Below, one piece after another: positions 26,606 to 36,798 of a DNA stretch of 46,749 nucleotides; position 1 is the stretch's first letter; each line of letters starts with the position of its first letter. The notes under the pieces are model-generated. The model was given only the letters and a program-made list of their open reading frames with translations, had not been told where the DNA came from and made no database searches. Made by a program: the position numbers and the translations under genes. Source of the DNA: an uncultured Prevotella sp. (GTDB lineage Bacteria > Bacteroidota > Bacteroidia > Bacteroidales > Bacteroidaceae); the NCBI GenBank assembly GCA_900314455.1, contig OMVI01000057.1, forward strand, positions 1 to 46,749, read 5' to 3'.

Positions 26606-27397
26606 ATGCTTACGCGAAGACCATCGGCAATGAGCCGCATAATGCGGATGCTGTTCCTGACTATCGGAACGGTAGGCGTTGCATTGTCTGCAAAGGGGCA
26701 GAATGTCTCTGGTGATACGCTGAAGGTAGTCTACCCTGACAGTTCTGTGCACGAGGCGCAGTCGCTCGGAGCATACAGCGATGAGGCTGAGTACGACTCA
26801 ATAGACACTTACAACTCTCTGCTCACTAGCGGGAAGACACCTTTGGAAATGAAGCGGGAACGCAAACGCCCTAAGCGCGACTGGTCGAAGTGGCGGCCTG
26901 ATGCAAAGAAGGCCCTGTGGCTCGCAATCGTCATTCCGGGCGGAGGACAGATATATAATCGCAAATACTGGAAACTGCCGATATTCTATGGCGGTTTTGT
27001 GGGTTGTATCTATGCGCTGACATGGAACAACCAGATGTACCACGACTACGCTCAGGCGTACATCGACATAATGGATTCGAACCCCGAGACGCACAGCTAT
27101 GATAAGTTCATGCATCTCGGCAATACCATTAATGAAAGCAACAGGCAACGCTACCAGGAGCTTTTCCGTAAGCGCAAGGACAGATACCGGCGCTGGCGCG
27201 ATTTGGCAGGCTTCGTCACGGTCGCCGTCTATGCGCTGTCGGTAATCGATGCGTATGTCGATGCGTCGCTGTCAGATTTCGATATCAGTAATGATTTATC
27301 GCTGCATGTTGCTCCGACGGTAATAAACACGGGCGAGAAATCAGTTAATCCGATACGCTCCTCGGCTGTTGGCATTGGCGCAAGCCTGACATTCTAA
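26606..27397 (+). CDS. DUF5683 membrane protein
   Basis: 263 aa, starting 9 bp after parB, so probably co-transcribed. An N-terminal hydrophobic signal or anchor (to about residue 32) is followed by an acidic low-complexity stretch and a basic KRERKRPKRDWSKWRPDAKK segment. The DUF5683 core follows, with two hydrophobic segments: ALWLAIVIPGGGQIYNRKYW, and later YGGFVGCIYALTW. A further segment, GFVTVAVYALSVIDAYVDA, precedes a beta-rich C-terminus. The GGGQIYN and VIDAYVDA motifs are typical. The family is of unknown function and often sits between parB and an envelope or stringent-response gene in Bacteroidetes, as here. Confidence 0.85.
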   Translation: MLTRRPSAMSRIMRMLFLTIGTVGVALSAKGQNVSGDTLKVVYPDSSVHEAQSLGAYSDEAEYDSIDTYNSLLTSGKTPLEMKRERKRPKRDWSKWRPDAKKALWLAIVIPGGGQIYNRKYWKLPIFYGGFVGCIYALTWNNQMYHDYAQAYIDIMDSNPETHSYDKFMHLGNTINESNRQRYQELFRKRKDRYRRWRDLAGFVTVAVYALSVIDAYVDASLSDFDISNDLSLHVAPTVINTGEKSVNPIRSSAVGIGASLTF

Positions 27398-27480
27398 GTA
27401 GCTCAAAAGCTTAATCCTCTCGGTATTTCAATCTTTTAATTTTTCATTAGTTCATTTTTTCAATCTTTCAATCTTCAGAC

Positions 27481-29751
27481 ATGAACGACATCAGCAACAC
27501 AACAGACAAGGAGAAGGCCGAAGCTAAGATGGTTGACGACGCGTTCCAGCACCTGCTCGACACGTATCTGGCATCACGTCACCGCAAGAAGGTTGACATC
27601 ATTACGAAGGCTTTCAACTTCGCACGGCAGGCTCACAAGGGCGTGCGGCGTCTCTCCGGTGAACCGTATATCATGCACCCGATAGCCGTGGCGCAGATTG
27701 CGTGCGAGGAGATAGGACTCGGCTCCACAAGTATTAGCGCTGCGTTGCTGCATGATGTTGTTGAGGATACAGACTATACAATCGAGGATATCGAGAATAT
27801 ATTCGGTCATAAGATTGCGCAAATCGTTGACGGACTGACGAAGATTAGTGGCGGAATATTCGGTGAACAAGCATCGGCGCAGGCTGAAAACTTCAAGAAA
27901 CTGCTGCTGACAATGAGCGATGACATACGTGTCATACTTATTAAGATATGTGACCGGCTTCACAATATGCGTACGTTGGCTTCGCAACCGCCAAACAAAC
28001 AATACAAGATTGCAGGTGAGACATTATATATATATGCACCGCTTGCAAACCGTCTCGGCCTGAACAAAATCAAGACGGAACTCGAAAACCTCAGCTTTAA
28101 GTTCGAACATCCGGACACGTACGCTGTCATCGAGAAGAAACTGGCTTCCACTCAGGCTCAGCGTGACAAGCTTTTTAAGGAGTTCACGGACCCGATTCGT
28201 GAGTCTCTCGATAAGATGGGCTTCAAGTATGAGATTAAGGCGAGGGTGAAGAGTCCGTATTCCATTTGGACGAAGATGCAGAAGAAGCATGTCACGTTCG
28301 AAGAGATATATGACATTCTGGCTGTTCGCATCATCTTTGTGCCAAAGGACAGGAAGGACGAAATCAACGAATGCTTCCAGATTTACGTCGCTATAAGTCA
28401 GATATACAAGAGTCATCCGGATAGACTTCGCGATTGGTTGAACCATCCGAAGGCTAATGGCTATCAGGCTTTGCACGTCACTCTGATGTCGAAGCAGGGA
28501 CAGTGGATTGAGGTTCAGATACGTTCCGACCGTATGGACGAGGTCGCTGAGCAGGGCTTTGCGGCTCATTGGAAGTACAAGGAAGGTGGCGAGTACACCG
28601 AGGATGAGGGCGAACTGAACGACTGGTTGCGTACAATCAAGGAAATTCTCGATGACCCGCAGCCGGATGCGATGGACTTCCTCGATGCAATAAAGCTCAA
28701 TCTGTTTGCTTCGGAGATATTTGTCTTTACGCCAAAGGGTGAAATCAAGACGCTGCCGGCGGGCTGTACGGCTCTCGACTTTGCGTTCCATATCCATACA
28801 TTCCTCGGCAGTCATTGCATCGGTGCTAAGGTAAACCATAAGCTTGTGCCGTTGAGCCATAAGCTGAAGAGCGGTGATCAGGTCGAAATCCTTACGTCGC
28901 AGGCTCAGCATGTGCAGCCGTCGTGGATAAATTTCGTTACCACAGCGAAGGCAAAGAGTAAGATACAGGCTATCCTCCACAAGGAAAGTCGCGAGATACA
29001 GCGTCAAGGCGAGGAGGTGCTTCGCCACTGGCTTGACGACTATGGTATGGAATACGACCATACAGTACTCGACAAACTGTGCGATTTACACGACCTACAG
29101 CATCACGACAGTCTGCTGCTTGCCCTCGGTGACAAGAGCATTATCCTCGGTGATAATGAGCTTGAGGCACTGAAGAAACGCAAGAAACCAAAGCAGGCAA
29201 CGGGTTGGAAGCGTTATGTTCCGTTCCTCGGAAAGGAAAAGAAGGAAGTCAAGGAGGAGAAACCGAAGGTCGAGAAACTCGTTGTTGACGACAAGTTCGA
29301 TAAGAAGAAGGCTGTCATCATCAGCGAGGACACAATCGATAAATTCGTCTTCCCTCATTGTTGCCACCCGATTCCAGGCGACGACATACTTGGATATATC
29401 GACAACCGTGGACACATCGAGATACACAAGCGCGCGTGTCCGGTTGCATCGAAACTTAAGGCAAGCTATGGTAACCGTCTCGTCGATGCCAAGTGGAACA
29501 TGCACAAGCGTCTTTTCTTCGATGCAACGGTAGAAATACGGGGTATCGATCGTAAGGGCTTGCTTCATGATGTCTCCGAAGTCATATCAGACCAGCTCGG
29601 TGTCAACATCCACAAAGTCACCATCACCAGCGACAGCGGTATTTTCGACGGCAGCATCGATCTTCGTGTCCACGACCGCGATGAGGTCCGCATCATCATG
29701 GACAACCTCAAAAAGGTCAAGGACCTTCAAGAGATCATCCAGATTATGTAG
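27481..29751 (+). CDS. rel: Bifunctional (p)ppGpp synthetase/hydrolase (RelA/SpoT family)
   Basis: 756 aa, long RSH enzyme. HD hydrolase domain near residues 40-190 with H91/D92 in HDVVED and the downstream YAPLANRLGLNKIKTELENL. Synthetase domain with ARVKSPYSIWTKMQKK, DILAVRIIF and YQALHVTLM. TGS domain (EIFVFTPKGEIKTLPAGCTA) near 415, a zinc-finger-like CCHPIPGDDILGY region, and a C-terminal ACT domain (VEIRGIDRKGLLHDVSEVIS). Both catalytic halves look intact, so it probably both makes and degrades the alarmone. Preceded by a T-rich leader with imperfect TCAATCTTT repeats. Confidence 0.95.
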   Translation: MNDISNTTDKEKAEAKMVDDAFQHLLDTYLASRHRKKVDIITKAFNFARQAHKGVRRLSGEPYIMHPIAVAQIACEEIGLGSTSISAALLHDVVEDTDYTIEDIENIFGHKIAQIVDGLTKISGGIFGEQASAQAENFKKLLLTMSDDIRVILIKICDRLHNMRTLASQPPNKQYKIAGETLYIYAPLANRLGLNKIKTELENLSFKFEHPDTYAVIEKKLASTQAQRDKLFKEFTDPIRESLDKMGFKYEIKARVKSPYSIWTKMQKKHVTFEEIYDILAVRIIFVPKDRKDEINECFQIYVAISQIYKSHPDRLRDWLNHPKANGYQALHVTLMSKQGQWIEVQIRSDRMDEVAEQGFAAHWKYKEGGEYTEDEGELNDWLRTIKEILDDPQPDAMDFLDAIKLNLFASEIFVFTPKGEIKTLPAGCTALDFAFHIHTFLGSHCIGAKVNHKLVPLSHKLKSGDQVEILTSQAQHVQPSWINFVTTAKAKSKIQAILHKESREIQRQGEEVLRHWLDDYGMEYDHTVLDKLCDLHDLQHHDSLLLALGDKSIILGDNELEALKKRKKPKQATGWKRYVPFLGKEKKEVKEEKPKVEKLVVDDKFDKKKAVIISEDTIDKFVFPHCCHPIPGDDILGYIDNRGHIEIHKRACPVASKLKASYGNRLVDAKWNMHKRLFFDATVEIRGIDRKGLLHDVSEVISDQLGVNIHKVTITSDSGIFDGSIDLRVHDRDEVRIIMDNLKKVKDLQEIIQIM

Positions 29752-29866
29752 CCCGACAGTGTCACATCCGCATCCCATCAGTGTCCCGGCAACGCCCCGC
29801 TCGTCCTTACCCCGCCTTGCGTCCGGTATGCTGCAGCGACGATGCAACCACTAATAACAAATCAAA

Positions 29867-30850
29867 ATGAGAAACCTACTACTTATCATCCTCGCTCTTC
29901 TGAGCATCGCCTCTGCCAACGCACGTGGCAAGTATGACAACACCGACACCCTCGTCGTCGCTCGCGACGGCACCGGTGAGTTTCGTAACATCAGTGACGC
30001 CATTGAGGTATGCCGCGCCTTCATGGAATACAAGAAGGTCATCTACGTTAAGAATGGCACTTACAAGGAGAAGGTCGTCGTTCCGTCATGGCTAACCAAC
30101 ATCGAAATCGTCGGTCAAGATAGGGACAAAACCATCATCACCTATGACGACCACGCCAACATCAAGAACCCGGCTACTGGTCTTCCGATGGGCACTTTCC
30201 GCACTTACACGGTAAAGGTTGAAGGTACTAACATCACTTTCCGCAACCTCACCATTGAGAATAATGCTCCGAAATTGGGCCAGGCAGTCGCCCTCCATAC
30301 CGAAGGTGACAAACTCGCATTCGTCAACTGCCGTATCCTCGGCAATCAGGATACCATCTACACTGGTACTCCAGGAACTCGAGACTACTTCCTCAATTGT
30401 TTCATAAACGGTACAACCGACTTCATCTTCGGTCCTTCGACTGCTTGGTTCGAGAATTGTGAGATACAAAGCCGTGCTGACTCGTATGTCACCGCAGCCT
30501 CGACACCTAAAGATGTTAAATATGGTTATATCTTCAGTCATTGCCGTTTGACTGCAGAGCCGGGAGTTACGAAGGTCTATCTTGGCAGACCGTGGCGTGC
30601 CTATGCTTATACATTATTTATATATAGCAACCTCAGCGCCCACATTGTACCCGAAGGCTGGCACAACTGGCCTGACTACCATGACCCTGCAAAGGAGGGT
30701 ATCGTCCGCTATGCCGAGTATGGAAACACTGGTGCTGGTGCTTCCACTGCCCACCGTGTCCCATGGTCTAGCCAACTGACAAAGAAGGAAGCCGCTGCCA
30801 TCACCCCATCCGCAGTCTTCGGCGATACCTCATGGATTCCAACTAAGTAA
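29867..30850 (+). CDS. Pectin methylesterase (CE8)
   Basis: 327 aa, secreted: signal peptide MRNLLLIILALLSIASANA. A single right-handed beta-helix CE8 domain removes methyl groups from homogalacturonan. Signature blocks are all present: GQAVALHTEGD (substrate Gln), NQDTIYTG (catalytic Asp), GTTDFIFGPS (second catalytic Asp) and LGRPWRAY (Arg). There is no type-9 tail, so it may act in the periplasm. It is the first gene of the pectin region, 116 bp after rel with no promoter recognised, and is separated from susC by a GxxExxY cassette. Confidence 0.93.
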   Translation: MRNLLLIILALLSIASANARGKYDNTDTLVVARDGTGEFRNISDAIEVCRAFMEYKKVIYVKNGTYKEKVVVPSWLTNIEIVGQDRDKTIITYDDHANIKNPATGLPMGTFRTYTVKVEGTNITFRNLTIENNAPKLGQAVALHTEGDKLAFVNCRILGNQDTIYTGTPGTRDYFLNCFINGTTDFIFGPSTAWFENCEIQSRADSYVTAASTPKDVKYGYIFSHCRLTAEPGVTKVYLGRPWRAYAYTLFIYSNLSAHIVPEGWHNWPDYHDPAKEGIVRYAEYGNTGAGASTAHRVPWSSQLTKKEAAAITPSAVFGDTSWIPTK

Positions 30851-30872
30851 CATCAGATAACAGAATTAAGAA

Positions 30873-30890
30873 ACATCGGATTTCACGGAT
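30873..30890. repeat. Left 18-bp inverted repeat of the GxxExxY cassette
   Basis: ACATCGGATTTCACGGAT; its complement matches 31400-31417 at 17 of 18 positions. A short hairpin (GGGGTC/GACCCC) follows at about 30903-30918. Confidence 0.7.
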
Positions 30891-30951
30891 GGCACTAATA
30901 ATGGGGTCTTCTGACCCCGTTCCAGTCGTTTGATGTTTTAATTTTTAACTT

Positions 30952-31329
30952 ATGTTGTTATATTCAAAGCTTTCTTATGATGTTGTTGGCGCTTGTATGA
31001 AAGTACACACCGGACTTGGATGTGGCTTTATGGAGAAAGTATATCAAGAAGCTTTGGCTATACAATTGTATGAAGCAGGGATACCATTTGAACGGGAGAA
31101 ACCTATACATATATATTATCATGGTAATGAACTAAGTTGTTCTTATATACCAGACTTCATTATAGACAACAAAATCATATTAGAAATAAAGGCGGTTAAG
31201 GAAATCGATGATATACATAAGGCACAAACCATAAACTATCTTAGGGCAACAAAGTTACAAGTAGGTTATATAGTGAACTTTGGAGAGACAAGACTCCATA
31301 CGGAAAGACTTGTTAACTTCAAGAAATGA
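30952..31329 (+). CDS. GxxExxY-family protein
   Basis: 125-aa small cytoplasmic protein. The naming motif is visible as GLGCGFMEKVYQEAL (G-x-x-E-x-x-Y spaced as in the family), followed by PIHIYYHG, the PDFIIDNKIILEIKAV block, and INYLRATKLQVGYIVNFG. The D...E-x-K arrangement resembles PD-(D/E)XK nucleases, to which the family has been related; enzymatic activity is not established. AT-rich compared with the pectin genes. It sits between inverted repeats (30873-30890, 31400-31417), interrupting the pectin region, and is probably a transferred cassette. Confidence 0.88.
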   Translation: MLLYSKLSYDVVGACMKVHTGLGCGFMEKVYQEALAIQLYEAGIPFEREKPIHIYYHGNELSCSYIPDFIIDNKIILEIKAVKEIDDIHKAQTINYLRATKLQVGYIVNFGETRLHTERLVNFKK

Positions 31330-31660
31330 TATGTCAATATCCGTTTCATCTGTTTCATCCGATGTTGAATATCTGTGCGACATGTATTCCATTCGTTTTA
31401 TCTGTGAAATCCGATGTATTGCTAATTTACTTGTTGATTCAAAGCTTAACGAATGTGAACGAACTTGTATCATTGTTAATATTGCGAAAATATCTGTAGG
31501 AAACCACTTGTAGTTTAAATATATTTTGTAATTTCGCAAAGAAATTTAATCATGTCCATGGGCACGTGTGCCCTATAGCGAACAGGTTGATTAACTACGC
31601 AAGAAAAACAAAGCAAATATTAATAACTATCTAATAATTGTATAACTAAAACAAACGTTT
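31330..31660 (+). promoter_or_regulatory. Spacer with ATCCG-type repeats and the probable susC promoter
   Basis: Bases 31339-31366 hold 9-bp-spaced units (ATCCGTTTC, ATCTGTTTC, ATCCGATG), and 31400-31417 is the right inverted repeat of the cassette. A weak promoter TTG-N18-TAATTTCG lies at 31508-31536, about 125 nt before susC. The intervening leader holds GGGCAC/GTGCCC arms (about 31560-31573). No gene is seen. Confidence 0.5.
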
Positions 31661-34600
31661 ATGTATCTACAAATCAAAAAGGCCGCAATGGCTTTATTTT
31701 TGAGCTTGTTCTGTTTCGTTGCTTATGCGCAGCAGACAGTGACAGGTACTGTTAAGGATGCGACGGGAGAGCCGATGATAGGCGTTACAGTGCTGGCCGA
31801 TGGTAAGCCGGTAGCTGTTACTGACCTTGACGGTAACTTCACCATCAACAACGCCAAACCTTCAACAGTTGTCAAGATCTCTTACGTTGGCTACAAGGAT
31901 CAGCAGATCACTGTGGGCAACAAGAGTTCCTTAAACCTCACAATGCAAGAGGACAACAAGGCACTTGACGAAGTCGTCGTCGTCGGTTACGGTACGATGA
32001 AGAAGTCAGACCTTACCGGTTCTATTGCTTCAGTCAACAGTGACGACATTGTATCCAAAGGTGCAAGCAACGTCCTCGAGGCTATGCAGGGTTCTGTTCC
32101 TGGTGTCAACATCACTCAGTCAACTGGTCGTGCAGGTGGTTCTATGAACATCGAGATTCGCGGTAGGTCGTCAATGAACGACAACTCAACTCCTCTGTTC
32201 GTTGTCGATGGTGTTATTTGCGATAACATCGACTTCCTTAACGAGCAGGACATTGAGAAGATCGACATTCTGAAGGACGCATCTTCAACCGCTATCTACG
32301 GTTCTCGTGCTACCAATGGTGTCGTTATGGTAACTACAAAGGGTGGTCTCGGTGGTATCGCTCGTGGCACAAAGCCAACTATCTCTTATGATGGTTACTA
32401 TGGTGTTGCTGTCGTTAGCCGTATGCCGGACTTCCAGGATGCTCAGGATTTCTACAACTATCGTTTTATGAAATTCTTGACTTACGCTGGTGGTATCGCA
32501 AAACCTGTTAACGGAACACCTAACTACATGATGAGCGGTGCTTCTTATAACCAGGGGATGTTGCTTGTTGACAACTCAGATAACTCTTCTGCTTCTGTCT
32601 TGAGACAGCGTTTGGCTGATGGTACTAATTATGACTGGCCAAGTGAGGTAACTCAGAATGGTAGCCAGCAGAACCACTACATCTCTGTAAATGGTAGCTC
32701 TGACAAGGTCAGCTACAACATGGGACTTGGTTATCACAGTATCGAAGGTGTCTACAAGGGCGATGATGAGTCAAAGGTAAGCTTCAAGGGAAGTTTGGAC
32801 GCTGACATCGCAAAGTGGTTGACAGCCGGTTTCAACTTGAACATGGCTCGTATTAAGCATGACTATACTTCTGATGATGGTATCAAGGAAGGCTTCCGTA
32901 TGAACCCGTTCATGTCTCCGTATGATGAGAATGGTGAAATTGTTGCACAACCAGGTCTTAATACAACTCTTGGTACTAACGGTAACCAGTTCACTTCTTC
33001 TCGTAACCCGTTACTTTATTTCCAGAACGAAGGAAAGCAGCGTACAACATGGCGCTTGCTTGGTAACATCTACTTGGACTTCAAGATTCTTAAGGGACTT
33101 GATTTCAAGACAACATTCTCTCCGAACTACACTTACTACAGTCAGGGCTCTTATGTTGGCACACTTACCGGTAACACTGATAATACTGCAACATACGCAA
33201 CAGACCGTGGCTTCTCTTGGACATGGGATAACGTCTTGACTTGGAATAAGATATTCAACAAGATTCACCGCGTTAACCTCATGGGACTGTACTCAATGGA
33301 AGGTTCTACAAGTGAGTCTTCAAGTACAACAGGTATCAACGTCCTTGATGGAACATCATGGTGGAATATAGGAACTGCAAAGGGTAAACTTAACAATGGT
33401 ACGTATGATGCAGCTTCTGCTCTCACTTCAAGTAGCTCTTACGGCGAGAATCGTTTGATTTCTTATGCATTTCGTGCTAACTACACATTGATGGATCGCT
33501 ATATGGCTACAGCAACCGTACGTTGGGATGGTTCTTCAAAGCTTGCTAAGCATCACCGTTGGGTAAGCTTCCCGTCATTCGCTCTTGCATGGCGTGCATC
33601 TGAGGAAAAGTTCATCAAGGATAATGCTAAATGGATTAGCAACTTGAAACTTCGTCTCTCTTATGGTGTTACAGGTAGCAATCGTGGTATTGGTAACTAT
33701 GACTACATGCTTACGGTTAAAGGTCCTAACTATTATCCATTCGGAAGTGCTTACTACAGCGGTATGTATCCAAGTGGTATCGTAGATTATGATTTGACAT
33801 GGGAGAAATCGCATGAGTTCGATCTAGGTCTTGACTTTGGTTTTATCAACAACCGTATCACCGGTACTGTTGACTGGTATCATAAGAAGTCTAAAGATCT
33901 TCTCGTAGAAGTCATTCTGCCTTACGAGGTTGGAGGTAGCAAGATGAAGACCAATATTGGTAATGCTACTAACACTGGTATTGAGGCAAGCTTGACAGGC
34001 GTCATCATTCAGAATAAGAACTGGAACTGGACTGTTACAGCTAACTATTCTCACAACAGTAACCATTTGAAGGATATTGATGGTACAGGAAACAACTCAC
34101 TTAGCGGTGGTTGGGACGACAACTACTTCATCAATGGTCCTATCAACAACGTTTATGGTTATGAATGGAATGGCATCGTTACCGATGGTAATATGAAGGT
34201 TCCTAACAATCAGGCTGCTATTAATAATGGATTCACACCAGGTTCTACTGTAAAGGAAGCTGACTATTATAATAAGATATATGGCTGGACTGAGGGTTCT
34301 CCTATTGTCGAAGATATAAATGGTGATGGTCAGATCAATGGTGATGATAAGCACGTTTATCGCTGTGACCCGGCTTGGACTGGAAGTATTAATACAAGTG
34401 TAACTTACAACAATGCAAAGTGGGGTAGCATTGATTTCAGTGCTTCTATCTACACAAAGCAGCACTTCAACGTTTACTCTAACTTCTATGAGCGTTATTA
34501 TACTGACTTAGGCGACCGTGGTCGTATGCGTGTACAGGGTGACTACTACATCCCAGCAGGAACACTGATTGATGTCGACGGAGTACGTGCCGATGGTACA

Positions 34601-34951
34601 TACATTAATCCTAAGTATCAGCAGACTACTCACTATGGTAACATGCCATTCCCGAACAATGGTGGTACCAACGGCGGTACTAACAACGCTTACTGGTCAG
34701 GTGACGGTGGTGCAGGCAACTTTGAGAATGTTTCCTTCACAAAGATTAAAAACATCACTCTCGGTTACACATTCCCGAAGTCTTGGACTCAGAAGTGGGG
34801 TTGCCAGCGTTTGCGCCTCTATGTTAACGTTACCAACCCGTTTGTCATCACAGGTTACAAGGGCTTCGATCCAGAGTGGGCTCAGACAGAGCTGAAGAAC
34901 GATGGTCCAAGTACAACTACATGGCAGTTCGGTGCTAACATTAAGTTCTAA
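31661..34951 (+). CDS. susC-like: SusC-like TonB-linked outer-membrane glycan transporter
   Basis: 1096 aa. Signal peptide to about residue 24 (FCFVAYAQ), carboxypeptidase-like domain (TVTGTVKDATGEPMIGVTVL), TonB-box/plug with DEVVVVGYGTMKKSDLTGSI and the SusC hallmark IDILKDASSTAIYGSRATNG, then a large barrel ending in WQFGANIKF. It imports oligosaccharides across the outer membrane with the SusD lipoprotein encoded 21 bp downstream. Neighbouring pectin methylesterases and pectate lyase point to a pectic oligosaccharide. Codons are strongly biased to GGT/GCT/CGT/AAC, suggesting high expression. Confidence 0.95.
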   Translation: MYLQIKKAAMALFLSLFCFVAYAQQTVTGTVKDATGEPMIGVTVLADGKPVAVTDLDGNFTINNAKPSTVVKISYVGYKDQQITVGNKSSLNLTMQEDNKALDEVVVVGYGTMKKSDLTGSIASVNSDDIVSKGASNVLEAMQGSVPGVNITQSTGRAGGSMNIEIRGRSSMNDNSTPLFVVDGVICDNIDFLNEQDIEKIDILKDASSTAIYGSRATNGVVMVTTKGGLGGIARGTKPTISYDGYYGVAVVSRMPDFQDAQDFYNYRFMKFLTYAGGIAKPVNGTPNYMMSGASYNQGMLLVDNSDNSSASVLRQRLADGTNYDWPSEVTQNGSQQNHYISVNGSSDKVSYNMGLGYHSIEGVYKGDDESKVSFKGSLDADIAKWLTAGFNLNMARIKHDYTSDDGIKEGFRMNPFMSPYDENGEIVAQPGLNTTLGTNGNQFTSSRNPLLYFQNEGKQRTTWRLLGNIYLDFKILKGLDFKTTFSPNYTYYSQGSYVGTLTGNTDNTATYATDRGFSWTWDNVLTWNKIFNKIHRVNLMGLYSMEGSTSESSSTTGINVLDGTSWWNIGTAKGKLNNGTYDAASALTSSSSYGENRLISYAFRANYTLMDRYMATATVRWDGSSKLAKHHRWVSFPSFALAWRASEEKFIKDNAKWISNLKLRLSYGVTGSNRGIGNYDYMLTVKGPNYYPFGSAYYSGMYPSGIVDYDLTWEKSHEFDLGLDFGFINNRITGTVDWYHKKSKDLLVEVILPYEVGGSKMKTNIGNATNTGIEASLTGVIIQNKNWNWTVTANYSHNSNHLKDIDGTGNNSLSGGWDDNYFINGPINNVYGYEWNGIVTDGNMKVPNNQAAINNGFTPGSTVKEADYYNKIYGWTEGSPIVEDINGDGQINGDDKHVYRCDPAWTGSINTSVTYNNAKWGSIDFSASIYTKQHFNVYSNFYERYYTDLGDRGRMRVQGDYYIPAGTLIDVDGVRADGTYINPKYQQTTHYGNMPFPNNGGTNGGTNNAYWSGDGGAGNFENVSFTKIKNITLGYTFPKSWTQKWGCQRLRLYVNVTNPFVITGYKGFDPEWAQTELKNDGPSTTTWQFGANIKF

Positions 34952-34972
34952 AACTATAAGAGATAATAAACA

Positions 34973-36787
34973 ATGAAAAAAACTAAGATATATTCAATTG
35001 CAGCCATTCTTGGATGCGGGTTGATGCTGACAAGTTGCCAGGACTTCCTCGATCCGGATAATAAGTCTGCCGGCTCAGATGCAGCTTCTTACTTTGCTAC
35101 AGAAGAGGGTATTCAGGCTGCAAAGGCACAGGCTTTCTATTCTTTGAAGGCTAATGCTGTGGCTTTCAATTTGAATTGCGCTGGTACCGACTTGTACATT
35201 CCGGTACGTGGTAAGACACCTTCGGAGTATGATCGTTATTCTGTCGCATCAAATGACCAAGATGCTCAAGATTATTATGCAAACTGCTATCAAGCAATAC
35301 AGTATGCTTTATATTATGCTCAGGTTTCCGGAGCAGGTTCGGTAGGAGATGCGGAAGGTCGTTTCCTTAAGGACTATAATTACTATCTGTTGACGCAGCA
35401 GTTTGGTGGTGTACCTTATGTAAACCGTTATGTTGACAACGCAAATCGTGACTATCCTAAGGCTAGTCTCGATTCAATATATAATGTTGTTGAGCAGGAT
35501 CTTGAGGATATATACAATAGCAATGTACTTCCTGAAAAGGACCATAATGGAAATGTAAGCCAGCAGGCTGTTGCTGCACTTCTTGCAAAATTCTACCTTG
35601 CACATGCTTGGGATTTGGACACACAGCTTGGCAATGCTACCCAAGGTACTTATACTGTAAAATCTACAGCCAATTTCCAGAAGGCTGCTCAGTGGGCTAA
35701 AACTGCTATTGCAGGTACACAACTGACTCAGAGCTTTGAGCAGAAGTGGTCACCTTCTAACGATGGCAACGAAGAGCAGATTTGGTCTATCCAATATGAG
35801 CGTTCAGGTTGGCCAGGTTCAAGTGACGGTGGTCATGGACTTCAGAATCTCTTTGGTAACTATTATGGCGAGCCTAAGGCAGTTGGTCAGAAGAATGTAG
35901 GTTCTCAGGCTCAGGCTAGTTCTAAGGCTATTTATCTTTGGGAGCCAGGCGACGACCGTTATGAGGGTACATTCATGACAAAGATGTACAACTACAAAGA
36001 CGGTGAATGGGGTACAACTGGTTACTATGCATATTACAATGCAAAGACAAGTGACTTGGCTAAGATGCCTTATGCTTACCGCTACTTCCCTTATTATACG
36101 ACAGAGGCTGAGGTACGTGCAGATATTGCTGCTCATCCTGAGCACTACACGCAGGGTGATTATCATAATACCGTTGAAGTGTATATTGTTGCTTCGCCTA
36201 TGCGCCGCATGGTTCTTAAAGCAGATGGAACAATTGGAACAAACACTACAATGCAGTATGACCATACAATGAATATTGTAGGTTCAGGTCCTACTGTCAA
36301 GAAGTTTGATGATGCTCAGACACAGCAGGTTGACCAGAACTCTAAGATTGACTATCGTGATATTGTCGTCTTCGATATGTCTGATTTGTATCTCACAGTA
36401 GCTGAGGCTGACCTTCTTGCTGGCAATGAGGCAGAGGCTTTGCAGTATGTAAATGCTGTTCGTAATCGTTCACATGCTGGCAACCTTGCTTCTTTCGGTT
36501 CTTATGAGCCTGCTTACTCTGTACCGGGTTCTTTCGGCAATATCACTCCTCTTGATGTTATTCTCGATGAGCGTGCTCGTGAGCTTTATGGTCAGCAGAC
36601 ACGTTGGGTTGACCTTCGCCGTACAAAGCAGTTGGTAAGATACAACATCGCTTTCAATGAGTTCGTTAGCTCGGTTAATGATATGGAAGGTGTCGGTGGA
36701 CAGATTAAGTGGCTGCGTCCAATACCACAGGCTGCTATCGATGGTAACTATTCATTGTCTGCGGCTGATCAGAACCCAGGCTATTAA
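34973..36787 (+). CDS. susD-like: SusD/RagB-family glycan-binding lipoprotein
   Basis: 604-aa surface lipoprotein that forms the lid of the SusC transporter. Lipobox LMLTSC with Cys 22 followed by QDFLDPDNKS, typical of SusD. Helical TPR-like scaffold with YYLLTQQFGGVPYVNR, ALLAKFYLAHAW and, near the C-terminus, DVILDERARELYGQQTRWVD with LRRTKQLV, the best-conserved SusD block. It ends with LRPIPQAAIDGN...NPGY, the usual finish. Same operon as susC; the 3' spacer forms a long wobble-paired hairpin. Confidence 0.95.
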   Translation: MKKTKIYSIAAILGCGLMLTSCQDFLDPDNKSAGSDAASYFATEEGIQAAKAQAFYSLKANAVAFNLNCAGTDLYIPVRGKTPSEYDRYSVASNDQDAQDYYANCYQAIQYALYYAQVSGAGSVGDAEGRFLKDYNYYLLTQQFGGVPYVNRYVDNANRDYPKASLDSIYNVVEQDLEDIYNSNVLPEKDHNGNVSQQAVAALLAKFYLAHAWDLDTQLGNATQGTYTVKSTANFQKAAQWAKTAIAGTQLTQSFEQKWSPSNDGNEEQIWSIQYERSGWPGSSDGGHGLQNLFGNYYGEPKAVGQKNVGSQAQASSKAIYLWEPGDDRYEGTFMTKMYNYKDGEWGTTGYYAYYNAKTSDLAKMPYAYRYFPYYTTEAEVRADIAAHPEHYTQGDYHNTVEVYIVASPMRRMVLKADGTIGTNTTMQYDHTMNIVGSGPTVKKFDDAQTQQVDQNSKIDYRDIVVFDMSDLYLTVAEADLLAGNEAEALQYVNAVRNRSHAGNLASFGSYEPAYSVPGSFGNITPLDVILDERARELYGQQTRWVDLRRTKQLVRYNIAFNEFVSSVNDMEGVGGQIKWLRPIPQAAIDGNYSLSAADQNPGY

Positions 36788-36798
36788 AGCATAAGTTA

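Noticed and set aside
25757-26752. 331-codon minus-strand frame
   Set aside because: Antisense to parB and the start of the DUF5683 gene.
28024-29061. 345-codon minus-strand frame
   Set aside because: Antisense to the (p)ppGpp synthetase gene, with no recognisable motif.
31560-31573. Perfect operator palindrome in the susC leader
   Set aside because: Arms GGGCAC/GTGCCC are only 6 bp with an asymmetric centre; too short to call without other sites.
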